From the NCBI GenBank assembly GCA_016713235.1, contig JADJPN010000004.1, positions 248,001-312,000 of the forward strand: a stretch of 64,000 nucleotides of DNA, written 5' to 3'. Both the position numbers and the translations under genes were made by a program. The stretch comes from Hyphomicrobiales bacterium. GTDB taxonomy: Bacteria > Pseudomonadota > Alphaproteobacteria > Rhizobiales > Xanthobacteraceae. Shown piece by piece: positions 8,848-17,092 of this stretch. Position 1 is the first letter of the stretch, and the number at the start of each line of letters is the position of its first letter. Below the pieces are notes generated by a model, which was given only the letters and a program-made list of their open reading frames with translations, was not told the origin of the DNA and ran no database searches.

Positions 8848-10074
8848 ATGTCCGAACATTACGACAAGCTCGAAATCCGCTCAGCCGACGAGCGCGAACG
8901 GGATCTCGCGTCGCGGTTGCCTGCGCTGGTCGCGAGCGCGCTGAAAGCGCAGGGCTGGCAGGAGCATCTCAAGGGCGTCGACGCCAAAGCCGTGAATTCG
9001 CGCGAGGCGCTCGCCAAGCTGCCGATCATGCGTAAGTCCGCGCTGCCCGCGATGCAGAAAGCATCGCCGCCGTTCGCAGGTTTCGTGCCTTCGCCGGTTT
9101 CCTCGTTCGGAAGATTGTTTACGTCGCCCGGTCCGATCTTCGAGCCTGAAGGTACGGAGCAAGACCCCTGGGGTGCGGCGCGCTCGCTGTTCGCGGCGGG
9201 CTTTCGCTCCGGCGACATCGTGCTGAACACGTTCTCCTATCACATGACGCCGGGCGGCTTCATTCTCGACTCGGCTGCCCGCGCGCTCGGCTGTCCGGTG
9301 ATCCCGGCGGGGCCGGGTCAGACCGAGATGCAGCTTGAGATGATCGCGCAGCTCGAACCGGTCGCTTACACCGGTACGCCGGACTTCCTGAAAATCCTGC
9401 TCGACGCGGCGAAGGCCGCAAATCGCGACGTTTCCTGCATCAGGCGTGCGCTTGTCTCGGGTGCGGCGTTCCCGCCGTCGCTGCAGGCAGAAGTGAAATC
9501 GCGCGGTGTTGACGCGTATCAAACTTATGCGATCGCCGAAATTGGCGTCGTCGCTTATGAGTCTCCCGCGCGCGAAGGCCTGATCGTGAACGAAGACGTG
9601 CTTTTGGAGATCGTGCGGCCAGGGACCGGCGATCCGGTCGCGGAAGGCGAGGTCGGCGAGATCGTCGTTACGTCGTTTAACGAGCATCACCCGTGGATCA
9701 GGTTAGCGACCGGCGATCTTTCCGCGATGATGAAAGGCGCTTCGCCTTGCGGGCGGACCAACGCGCGCATCAAGGGCTGGATGGGCCGCGCCGATCAGAC
9801 GACGAAGGTGAAGGGCATGTTCGTTCGCCCCGAGCAGATCGCGGAGCTTTCGAGACAGCATCCCGGATTGCAAAAGCTTCGCCTCGTCGTGACCCGCGAG
9901 AACGAACAGGATGCGATGACGCTGCGCGCGGAAAGCGCGAATGGCGGGGCCGATCTCTCCGACAAGGTCGCGGCGACTTTGCAGGCGGTGACCAAGCTCA
10001 AGGGCCGGGTCGAGCTCGTCGCAGTCGGCTCATTGCCGAACGACGGCAAGGTGATCTCGGACGAGCGGGCGTAG
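8848..10074 (+). CDS. Phenylacetate-CoA ligase family protein (PaaK-like)
   Basis: The 408-residue protein resembles PaaK-type adenylating enzymes: LPIMRKSALP, FTSPGPIFEPEG in the nucleotide-binding region, YTGTPDFLKILL, the TYAIAEIGVVAYES core and a C-terminal GRADQTTKVKGMFVRPEQI. PaaK enzymes convert aryl-acetates to CoA thioesters. The classical glycine-rich SSGTTG loop of PaaK is not obvious (TSPGPIFEPEG instead), so the activity could be altered. I chose ATG 8848, just after the livF stop, instead of an in-frame start inside livF. Together with the arylpyruvate oxidoreductase this supports aryl-acetate or aryl-acetyl-CoA metabolism. Confidence 0.8.
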   Translation: MSEHYDKLEIRSADERERDLASRLPALVASALKAQGWQEHLKGVDAKAVNSREALAKLPIMRKSALPAMQKASPPFAGFVPSPVSSFGRLFTSPGPIFEPEGTEQDPWGAARSLFAAGFRSGDIVLNTFSYHMTPGGFILDSAARALGCPVIPAGPGQTEMQLEMIAQLEPVAYTGTPDFLKILLDAAKAANRDVSCIRRALVSGAAFPPSLQAEVKSRGVDAYQTYAIAEIGVVAYESPAREGLIVNEDVLLEIVRPGTGDPVAEGEVGEIVVTSFNEHHPWIRLATGDLSAMMKGASPCGRTNARIKGWMGRADQTTKVKGMFVRPEQIAELSRQHPGLQKLRLVVTRENEQDAMTLRAESANGGADLSDKVAATLQAVTKLKGRVELVAVGSLPNDGKVISDERA

Positions 10075-10079
10075 TTCCG

Positions 10080-10173
10080 CCTCGTCCTTCGAGACGCAGC
10101 CTTTCATGCCGCTCCCCAGGATGAGGCATACCTCATGGTGAGGAGCGCCGAAGGCGCGTCTCGAACCATGAGG
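10080..10173. repeat. Rhizobiales-type intergenic palindromic repeat
   Basis: TTCGAGACGC (10088-10097) pairs with GCGTCTCGAA (10156-10165), and CCTCATGGT (10131-10139) with ACCATGAGG (10165-10173). The GAGACG/ATGAGG wording matches a family of mobile palindromic repeats common between genes in Bradyrhizobium relatives. It lies between convergent genes and may also terminate both. A partial copy occurs near 52050. Confidence 0.7.
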
Positions 10174-10181
10174 GCGATAAG

Positions 10182-11713
10182 TCAGCGCGAAACAATCCGC
10201 CCTTCGACGGCTGTCTTCACGGTGCGAAGCGCTTTCAGATATGCGATCACTTCGTTTGCCAGCAATGGTGCGTCGGCGTCCGGCGTCACGCGCTTGGCCG
10301 TGCGGAAAGTCGCATAGTCGTCGCCGCCGCGTGCGAGGTAGTCGAGGATCGCGACGCGATAAACGCGAGCGGGCTCGGCCGGCTTGCCCGCGACTTCAAG
10401 CGAGAGGACGCGCTTCTTCATCGGAAGTTTGGGATCGAATACGACCTTCATGCCGGAAACCTGCGGGAAACGGCCTGCGGGTACGGGCGCCCGCGCGAGG
10501 CCGTTTTCCATCGCAAGCAAAAGGTCGGCGCCGGTGATTTCAACGACGACCACGCGGTTGTTGAACGGGAGTTCGGCAAGAACGTCTTTGAGCCGGATTT
10601 CCGAACCCGGCGCATAGACTTTGCCGGAGCGGATGCCGCCGCCGTTGATGACCGCCGCATCGGCTTTCATCGAAACGCGCATCGCGTCCGCAAAAAGATT
10701 GCCGATCGCAGCCTCTCGCGTGCGGATCGTGGCATTGCGGCTGTCGAGTTCGACGGCCGTCTTTGCGATGACGACTTCCGTCTCGCGCGTGAAATCGTCG
10801 CTGAACTTTGCGACGGCTGCTGTCATGTCGGGATCAGGCGTGACATCCGCCGTGTCGATCACGCGGAATTTCGGCCACCATGTGGCGACACGCTTGCCAT
10901 CGCGGTCCTGCACCAGAATATCGACATCGACGCAGGTGACATAGAATGCGTCGTAACCCGACTCCACGATCGCAGTCTGGCCGTCATACTGTACGAAAAG
11001 GTCGTGTGTGTGTCCGGTGAGGAGGAGCTCGGCCGCTTGCGCGAATTGCAGCAAGAACGCATCGGCGCGATCGCAATGCAGAACCGCGCATACGAAATCC
11101 GCGCCTTCCTTGCGCAAAAGTGCTGCCTGCTCCTTCGTCGTATCGACGCAAGGGAGGAATTGCAGATCTTCCGGAGACGATAGCTGCGCGGATTTTTCAT
11201 ACGCAATACCGGTAAGGCCAACTTTCACGCCGTCGAAATTGACGACCGTGCGATCCTTGTGATCGGGTACCGGGTCGCCATTTGCCAGCCGCAGGTTCGC
11301 GCCATAGAGCGGAAATTTCGTTTCGCGCATGCGTTCCAGAAACGTATCCCGCCCGAAATCGAATTCATGATTGCCGGCCACGAAAATATCCGGCGCGATC
11401 AGGTTCGTGAGCGCAACGATGTGCTTGCCGCGGTCGAAGCCCGACATGAGCGAAGGCGAGAGCGTATCGCCGCCGTGCGCGACGATTACATTCTTGTTCT
11501 TTGCGCGCTCGTCCTTCACGACGCTCGCCAGCCTCGCAAAACCGCCGCGCATTTTGCTGTCCGGCAGGAGCTGCTCGTTCATGATGTAAAAGTCGTTGAA
11601 CAGAACGAAGGTGACCTTGGTCGCGGCGATGGGCTGCCCCATGCCGGTTGCCAGCCGGTCAGCGAGCCGAGGAATGCGGAAAGACTTGCGAGAAAGCTGC
11701 GGCGTGAAAGCAT
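10182..11713 (-). pseudogene. Tat-exported 5'-nucleotidase/metallophosphatase family protein, frameshifted after the signal peptide
   Basis: The main frame (to 11642) has a calcineurin-like domain with HGGDTLSPS, GNHEFDFG and GHTHDLF, then a 5'-nucleotidase C-terminal domain with NGGGIRSG. Just upstream in another frame, from ATG 11713, lies a Tat signal peptide LSRRSFLASLSAFLG ending near PAW. One extra base in the C-run at 11637-11640 would join them into about 510 residues. Such proteins hydrolyse nucleotides or related phosphoesters in the periplasm. The first metal motif, usually D-x-H, reads NDFY here, so one metal ligand differs. A sequence error is the likeliest cause of the shift. 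Confidence 0.8.
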
Positions 11714-11786
11714 CTTTTTAGCTGCTACGTTGTGCCTCTGCCGCCCCTTGTGCATCGGCGGCCGCACTCTTCTATATTGTCCCGGC

Positions 11787-12818
11787 ATGAAAATCGAACC
11801 CGCCAGGCGTCCTTCGGACCACCCAGCCACCGCATCGAAAATCGGTGTCCTTATCGTCAATCTCGGTACGCCGGACGCGACCGACTATTGGTCGATGCGC
11901 CGTTACCTGAAAGAATTTCTTTCCGATCGCCGCGTGATCGAGGCGCCGCGCGCGCTTTGGTGGTTCGTGCTCAACGTCATCATCCTGTCGAAACGCCCGC
12001 AGGCCAAAGGTCGCGACTACGACAAGATCTGGAATCGCGAGAAAAACGAAGGCCCGCTGAAGACGATTACGCGCGCGCAAAGCGAAAAATTGGCCGCTTC
12101 GTTCGCGGGTAACGACAAGCTCGTTTTCGATTGGGCCATGCGCTACGGCAATCCGTCGATCGCCTCGCGCCTCAAGTTTCTACAGGAGCAGGGCTGCGAT
12201 CGAATCCTCGCGGTGCCGCTTTATCCGCAATATGCCGCGGCGACCACCGCGACCGTCGCCGACAAGGTTTTCGATGCGTTGAAAGAAATGCGCTGGCAGC
12301 CCGCGATCCGGATCGCGCCGCCGTGGCATGACGATCCGGTTTATATCGAAGCGGTGACGGATTCGCTGCAAGCGGAGATCGCGAAGCTGTCCTGGAAGCC
12401 TGATGTCATTCTTTCGTCATTCCATGGTGTGCCGCTCGAATATTTGCTCAAGGGCGACCCCTATTATTGTCAGTGCGTGAAGAGCGGGCGGCTGATGCGT
12501 GAGCGGCTGGGAATGGGCGATCAGCAATTCGTCACGACCTTTCAGTCGCGCTTCGGCAAGGACGAGTGGCTTCAGCCTTATACCGACAAGACGGTGGAGG
12601 CGCTGGCGGGGTCAGGCGTGAAGAATCTTGCGGTCGTCACGCCCGGTTTCGTCGCCGACTGTTTGGAGACGATCGAAGAGATCGGCATGGAGAATGCCGA
12701 TATTTTCCGCGAGCATGGCGGAGAAAACTTTGCCGCGATTCCGTGTCTTAACGATTCAGATGCCGGGATGAAGGTGATCCGCCACGTGGTGGCGCGGGAG
12801 CTGTCAGGCTGGCTCTGA
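11787..12818 (+). CDS. hemH: Ferrochelatase
   Basis: The 343-residue enzyme inserts ferrous iron into protoporphyrin IX in the last step of haem synthesis. Recognisable blocks are GVLIVNLGTPD near residue 23, the catalytic-histidine segment SSFHGVPLEYLLKGDPY, TTFQSRFGKDEWLQPYT and the C-terminal PGFVADCLETIEEI with the conserved glutamates. I chose ATG 11787 because homologous sequence starts soon after; the frame is open further upstream inside the antisense phosphatase gene. It is divergent from the phosphatase with about 70 bases between starts. Confidence 0.95.
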   Translation: MKIEPARRPSDHPATASKIGVLIVNLGTPDATDYWSMRRYLKEFLSDRRVIEAPRALWWFVLNVIILSKRPQAKGRDYDKIWNREKNEGPLKTITRAQSEKLAASFAGNDKLVFDWAMRYGNPSIASRLKFLQEQGCDRILAVPLYPQYAAATTATVADKVFDALKEMRWQPAIRIAPPWHDDPVYIEAVTDSLQAEIAKLSWKPDVILSSFHGVPLEYLLKGDPYYCQCVKSGRLMRERLGMGDQQFVTTFQSRFGKDEWLQPYTDKTVEALAGSGVKNLAVVTPGFVADCLETIEEIGMENADIFREHGGENFAAIPCLNDSDAGMKVIRHVVARELSGWL

Positions 12819-12904
12819 CGGAAACGTGAGAATCGGCGACACTTGCGGGCGCGGCTGCGCCGCGTCATCTTCATTCAAAGGTTGATTTGCGCGGGAGGCG
12901 ATTC

Positions 12905-13873
12905 ATGGACGGCTTCAGTATTTTCGTCATTGTCATTTTGATCATCGCGGTTGCGACCGTTTTCGCGGGCGTAAAGACCGTTCCGCAGGGTTATCACTAT
13001 ACGGTCGAGCGGTTCAGCCGTTACACGACGACCATGACGTCAGGTCTCAATTTCATCGTGCCCTTTATCGATCGCATCGGGTCGAAAGTGAACATGATGG
13101 AGCAGGTGCTGGACGTGCCGACGCAGGAAGTGATTACCAAGGACAACGCGACCGTCGCCGTCGACGGGGTCGCGTTCTATCAGGTGTTCGATGCCGCGCG
13201 CGCGAGCTACGAAATCACCAACCTGCACAAGGCGATTCTGAACCTCATCATGACGAACATTCGTACCGTCATGGGTTCGATGGATCTCGACATGCTGCTC
13301 TCGCATCGCGATGAAATCAACGATCGCCTGCTTAAGGTTGTGGACGCGGCGTCCGCCGTTTGGGGCATCAAGATCACGCGCGTCGAGATCAAGGATATCG
13401 TGCCGCCGGTGGACCTCGTCGCCGCGATGGGACGCCAGATGAAAGCCGAGCGTGAGAAGCGCGCGGTGGTGCTCGAAGCGGAAGGCCAGCGTCAATCGGA
13501 GATTCTGCGCGCCGAAGGCGAGAAGCAGTCACAGATTCTCGAAGCGGAAGGCCGCCGCGAGGCCGCATTCCGCGACGCCGAGGCGCGCGAGCGCCTTGCC
13601 GAAGCCGATGCAAAGGCAACGACAGTGCTAAGCCAGGCCGTCGCGGGTGGGCAGGCCGCGGCGTTGAATTATTACATCGCCGAGAAATACGTAAAGGCGA
13701 TGGAGTCATTTGCCGCTTCGCCGAACCAGAAAGTCTTCATGCTGCCCTATGAAGCGACTGCGATCCTCGGTTCGCTGGGCGGCATTGCTGAACTTTCGAA
13801 GGCGGTGTTTGGCCCGAATGCAGGACCGGCGGGTGGCAATGCGCCGACCGGCCCGCGCCGCAGCGGCTCGTAA
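12905..13873 (+). CDS. qmcA: SPFH/Band 7 membrane protein (QmcA/stomatin type)
   Basis: The 322-residue protein has one N-terminal membrane helix (IFVIVILIIAVATVFAG), a Band 7 domain (VPQGYHYTVERFSRY to about residue 190) and a charged, alanine/glutamate-rich coiled coil with repeats such as EAEGQRQSEILRAEGEKQ. SPFH proteins form membrane-bound rings or microdomain scaffolds and often modulate FtsH-type proteases. ATG 12905 follows GGGAGG. The NfeD gene starts 12 bases after its stop, the classic SPFH-NfeD pair. Confidence 0.9.
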   Translation: MDGFSIFVIVILIIAVATVFAGVKTVPQGYHYTVERFSRYTTTMTSGLNFIVPFIDRIGSKVNMMEQVLDVPTQEVITKDNATVAVDGVAFYQVFDAARASYEITNLHKAILNLIMTNIRTVMGSMDLDMLLSHRDEINDRLLKVVDAASAVWGIKITRVEIKDIVPPVDLVAAMGRQMKAEREKRAVVLEAEGQRQSEILRAEGEKQSQILEAEGRREAAFRDAEARERLAEADAKATTVLSQAVAGGQAAALNYYIAEKYVKAMESFAASPNQKVFMLPYEATAILGSLGGIAELSKAVFGPNAGPAGGNAPTGPRRSGS

Positions 13874-13885
13874 GGGAGCGTGGCG

Positions 13886-14329
13886 ATGAGCTTCTTCTCG
13901 CAACTCGGAAACTGGGGCTGGTTCATCGCGGGCGGGCTGCTGCTCGCGCTCGAAGTCCTGTTGCCAGGCACCTTCATGCTCTGGCTCGGTCTCGCCGCGA
14001 TCGCGACCGGCGTGATCGGCTTCATCGTGTCGATCGGCTGGCAGACCCAGATCGTGATCTTCGCAGTTCTGTCGGTGGTTTCGGTGCTGCTTGGACGCCG
14101 CATTTACCCGACGGTCGTCACGGAAACGGACAAGCCGTTTCTCAATCGCCGTGCGGATGCGTTCGTCGGCCGTATCTTTACGCTGGATGAGCCGATCGTC
14201 TCCGGCACAGGCCGTGTTCGCGTCGACGACACGACATGGCGTGTTACCGGGCCTGACTGTCCTGCGGGGACCAAGGTTCGGGTCGAGAGGGCGGACGGTG
14301 CGACTTTGATCGTCGCGCCGGCGTCTTAA
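13886..14329 (+). CDS. NfeD family protein
   Basis: The 147-residue protein has two N-terminal hydrophobic segments (residues about 8-60) and a C-terminal OB-fold-like NfeD domain with VGRIFTLDEPIVSGTGRVRVDDTTW, cited here only as GTGRVRVDDTTWRV. It is the short NfeD1b type that accompanies SPFH proteins. ATG 13886 with AGGGAG upstream is preferred over GTG 13880. The stop overlaps the stop of the convergent kdsD gene in the palindrome CTTAAG. Confidence 0.88.
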   Translation: MSFFSQLGNWGWFIAGGLLLALEVLLPGTFMLWLGLAAIATGVIGFIVSIGWQTQIVIFAVLSVVSVLLGRRIYPTVVTETDKPFLNRRADAFVGRIFTLDEPIVSGTGRVRVDDTTWRVTGPDCPAGTKVRVERADGATLIVAPAS

Positions 14330-15348
14330 GCTACGCCGATCCGCAACAGATCGTGCAAATGCACGACGCCGACCGGCTTTTTGTTTTTAACGACAAAAAG
14401 CGCGGTGATGTTCGAGGCGTTCATGCGCTCGAGAATTTCGGACGCCAGCTGATCCGGATTCGCGGATTTCGGATCTTTGGTCATTATCTCGCGGGCCTTC
14501 GAGGTCAGCAGGTCCGCGCGCATGTGGCGGCGCAAGTCGCCGTCGGTAATGATGCCGGTAAGATGGCCGCTACCGTCGAGCACGCCGACACAACCGAAGC
14601 CCTTCGCGGACATTTCCACGATTGCGTCCGACATCAGCGCGTCGTCCTTCACCAGTGGTAGCTTGTCGCCTGCGTGCATGAGGTCGCGAATGAAGGTGAG
14701 GCTCGCGCCGAGCTTGCCGCCGGGATGCAGCGCCTTGAAATCGAGCGCGGTGAAGCCGCGGCTTTCAAGGAGTGCGACCGCAAGGGCGTCGCCGAGTGCG
14801 AGCTGCATCAAGGTCGATGTCGTCGGTGCCAGTCCGTGCGGGCACGCTTCCTGCGAGAGCGGAAGAATGAGCGGAATGTTCGCGGCCTGCGCGAGCGCGG
14901 AATTCGGCTGCGAGGTGATCGCGATCAACGCGACGCCGAAGCGCTTCGCGTAGTCGATCAGGTCGCGCAGTTCCGCGGTTTCGCCGGACCAGGAGAGCGC
15001 GAGAATGACGTCGCTCTTGTCGGAGATGACGCCGAGATCGCCATGGCTCGCTTCGCCCGGATGCACAAAATAAGCGGGGGTGCCGGTCGAGGAGAGCGTG
15101 GACGCAATTTTGCGGCCGACATGACCGCTCTTCCCCATACCTGTGACAATCACGCGTCCGGCCTCGCCGCGCAGCCCTGAGACGGCGCGGATTTTGTCCA
15201 CGGCGTCGGAAAAGCCGCGGCCGAGCTCCCCCGCGAGCGCTGCCGACAGCGCATCCAGGCCCGTCGCCTCGGTCGCGAGCGTGCGGAGTGCGGAAGCCGT
15301 GTGCGGCATGGACGCCGCCGGCGCCGGGTTCTTGTTGGACGTTTGCAT
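14326..15348 (-). CDS. kdsD: Arabinose-5-phosphate isomerase (KpsF/GutQ family)
   Basis: The protein (about 340 residues from ATG 15348) has an N-terminal SIS sugar-isomerase domain with VTGMGKSGHVGRKIASTLSS, cited as GMGKSGHVGRKIA, and HPGEASHGDLG, followed by two CBS domains (IRDLMHAGDKLPLV and REIMTKDPKSANPDQLASEI regions). It interconverts ribulose-5-phosphate and arabinose-5-phosphate, the first committed step to KDO for lipopolysaccharide. AAGG precedes the chosen start; upstream in-frame ATGs at 15417 and a downstream one at 15309 are alternatives. It is divergent from an outer-membrane protein gene. Confidence 0.9.
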   Translation of the reverse strand: MQTSNKNPAPAASMPHTASALRTLATEATGLDALSAALAGELGRGFSDAVDKIRAVSGLRGEAGRVIVTGMGKSGHVGRKIASTLSSTGTPAYFVHPGEASHGDLGVISDKSDVILALSWSGETAELRDLIDYAKRFGVALIAITSQPNSALAQAANIPLILPLSQEACPHGLAPTTSTLMQLALGDALAVALLESRGFTALDFKALHPGGKLGASLTFIRDLMHAGDKLPLVKDDALMSDAIVEMSAKGFGCVGVLDGSGHLTGIITDGDLRRHMRADLLTSKAREIMTKDPKSANPDQLASEILERMNASNITALFVVKNKKPVGVVHLHDLLRIGVA

Positions 15349-15441
15349 CGGAGCCTTGGGCCTGTTTTCGGCCGAAACGGGCCGATTCCCTAGCACGGGC
15401 TGAGGGTTGGAGGCCAATGGGCGGGCCCTGACAAGGAAGCG

Positions 15442-15473
15442 TTAACCATGCCCGTTTTACCTTCATTAACCAT
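15442..15473. promoter_or_regulatory. Two TTAACCAT direct repeats, possible CtrA half-sites
   Basis: TTAACCAT occurs at 15442-15449 and 15466-15473, 24 bases apart, in the divergent interval between kdsD and the outer-membrane gene. This 8-mer resembles the known CtrA half-site of alphaproteobacteria. Binding is inferred from sequence only. Confidence 0.3.
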
Positions 15474-15521
15474 CCAAGCCATTCTCGGACCACGCCTTTG
15501 CCGGGTTGTATTTCGTCACGG

Positions 15522-17042
15522 ATGCCGGTTTTTGGATGCTGGCGGGCTTTGTCTGCCGGCCTGTATGCGCTTGTCGCCGCGACGGGGGCTCAGGCGCAAA
15601 GCAACGAGACTTCGCTTCAGCAAAAGAAAGGGCCGCCGCAATCGGTGGTCGAGAGCCTGATCGACTCGCCACGCGTGGTCGGCGTCGTCCCGACGAGCGG
15701 GGCGGGCGAGACCGGTTACGTCTCGCAGAAAAAGAAAAGCCAGCCGAAGAAAAAGCAGGCGCAGAAAAAGCTACCAGCGCGCCGCCGCCGGTGGACGCCA
15801 GCCTCCTCACGCGCAATCCGTCGCTCGCACGCGTGCAATCTTCGGCCTCTCCCGAAATCACCGGCACGATCTCGCCCTTGCGCCGGCGCCGTCTTCCGCC
15901 GGACGACGAGCCCTTTCGGTCCGGTCGGCTTTACCTCCGGCGCGTTCCTGTTGCGGCCGAGTATCGAATTGCAGAGCGGTTACGACACAAATGCCCAGAA
16001 GGCCGTGAACGGCAAGGCTTCCTGGTTCAACACGCTGCAAGGCGCATTCAATGCGCAGTCGCAATGGCAGCGGCACGAACTCGTGCTCGACCTGCGCGGT
16101 GCCTATACCGCCTACAATGATGTCGGCGGTGCTGACCGGCCTGAAGTGCAGGCGAGTTTACGCGGCCGTATCGATGTCACCTCGCTCACCAAGATCGAAC
16201 TGGAAAGCAAGTTCGGGCTAACTACGGAAAGGGCGGGCAGTCCCGATGCGATCGCCGCCGTGCAGCGCCAGCCGAATGTCTATGCCTTCGGGCAGACCGC
16301 AGCACTGGTGCAGCGCTTCAATCGCTTCGAACTGACGACGGGTGTCGGCATCGAGCGCAATGTTTATGAGAATGCGGAGCTGACGAGTGGCTTGGTGACG
16401 AGCCTGGCTGACCGCGACTACACTGCCTACTCGGCACGGCTGCGCGGCGCTTACGAATGGTCGCCGGACGTGAAGCCCTTCGCCGAGGCGAGCGTCGACC
16501 GGCGCGAGCGCGACCTGCCTGTCGACTTCAATGGTATCACGCGCGACTCCGACGGCCATACGTTGCGCGCGGGTCTCACGTTTGGCCGCAAGGAGTGGCT
16601 GTTCGGTGAGGTTTCCGCGGGCATCTCGCATCGCAGCTACGCCGCTCCGGCGCTTCAGGACATCACCGGTCTGATCTTCGACGCGCAACTCACCTGGCTT
16701 GCGACCGGGCTCACCACCTTCAAGCTCAATGCCGCTTCCGGTATCGATGAAACCTCGGTGCTGGGCGCGTCCGGCGTGCTTCGCCGCGAAATGCGGCTGA
16801 CCATGGATCATGCCTTCCGCCGCTGGTTGATCGGCTCGGCGAGCGTCGGCTGGCTGCGCGAGGAATATGAGGGAACCGCGCTGGTTAACGATTATTTACG
16901 AATTTCGGCTGCATTAACATATTCGCTGAACCGCTCGCTCGCGCTGAAAGCCGAGTATCGTAACGAGCACTTCTTCTCGAGCGTGCCGGGACAGGACTAC
17001 ACGGCGAATATCGGGCTGATCGGAATCCGCTTACAAAGATAA
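15522..17042 (+). CDS. Outer-membrane beta-barrel protein, with two compensating frameshifts
   Basis: An Ala-rich signal peptide (to GAQAQ) is followed by a lysine/glutamine-rich linker and a C-terminal barrel of alternating strands from about 15920 (FTSGAFLLRPSIELQSGYD, ending NIGLIGIRL). Between about 15770 and 15914 the main frame turns into an unnatural Arg-rich sequence while the next frame reads ATSAPPPVDASLLTRNPSLA. One A missing in the run 15765-15769 and one T extra in 15914-15916 would restore a smooth 506-residue protein. The barrel resembles Rhizobiales BBP2-type outer-membrane proteins of unknown substrate. Confidence 0.75.
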   Translation: MPVFGCWRALSAGLYALVAATGAQAQSNETSLQQKKGPPQSVVESLIDSPRVVGVVPTSGAGETGYVSQKKKSQPKKKQAQKKLPARRRRWTPASSRAIRRSHACNLRPLPKSPARSRPCAGAVFRRTTSPFGPVGFTSGAFLLRPSIELQSGYDTNAQKAVNGKASWFNTLQGAFNAQSQWQRHELVLDLRGAYTAYNDVGGADRPEVQASLRGRIDVTSLTKIELESKFGLTTERAGSPDAIAAVQRQPNVYAFGQTAALVQRFNRFELTTGVGIERNVYENAELTSGLVTSLADRDYTAYSARLRGAYEWSPDVKPFAEASVDRRERDLPVDFNGITRDSDGHTLRAGLTFGRKEWLFGEVSAGISHRSYAAPALQDITGLIFDAQLTWLATGLTTFKLNAASGIDETSVLGASGVLRREMRLTMDHAFRRWLIGSASVGWLREEYEGTALVNDYLRISAALTYSLNRSLALKAEYRNEHFFSSVPGQDYTANIGLIGIRLQR

Positions 17043-17092
17043 GCCCGCCGCCGTTCTCGCGAAGTTTGTACTGCGTATTCTGCGGGGACGAG

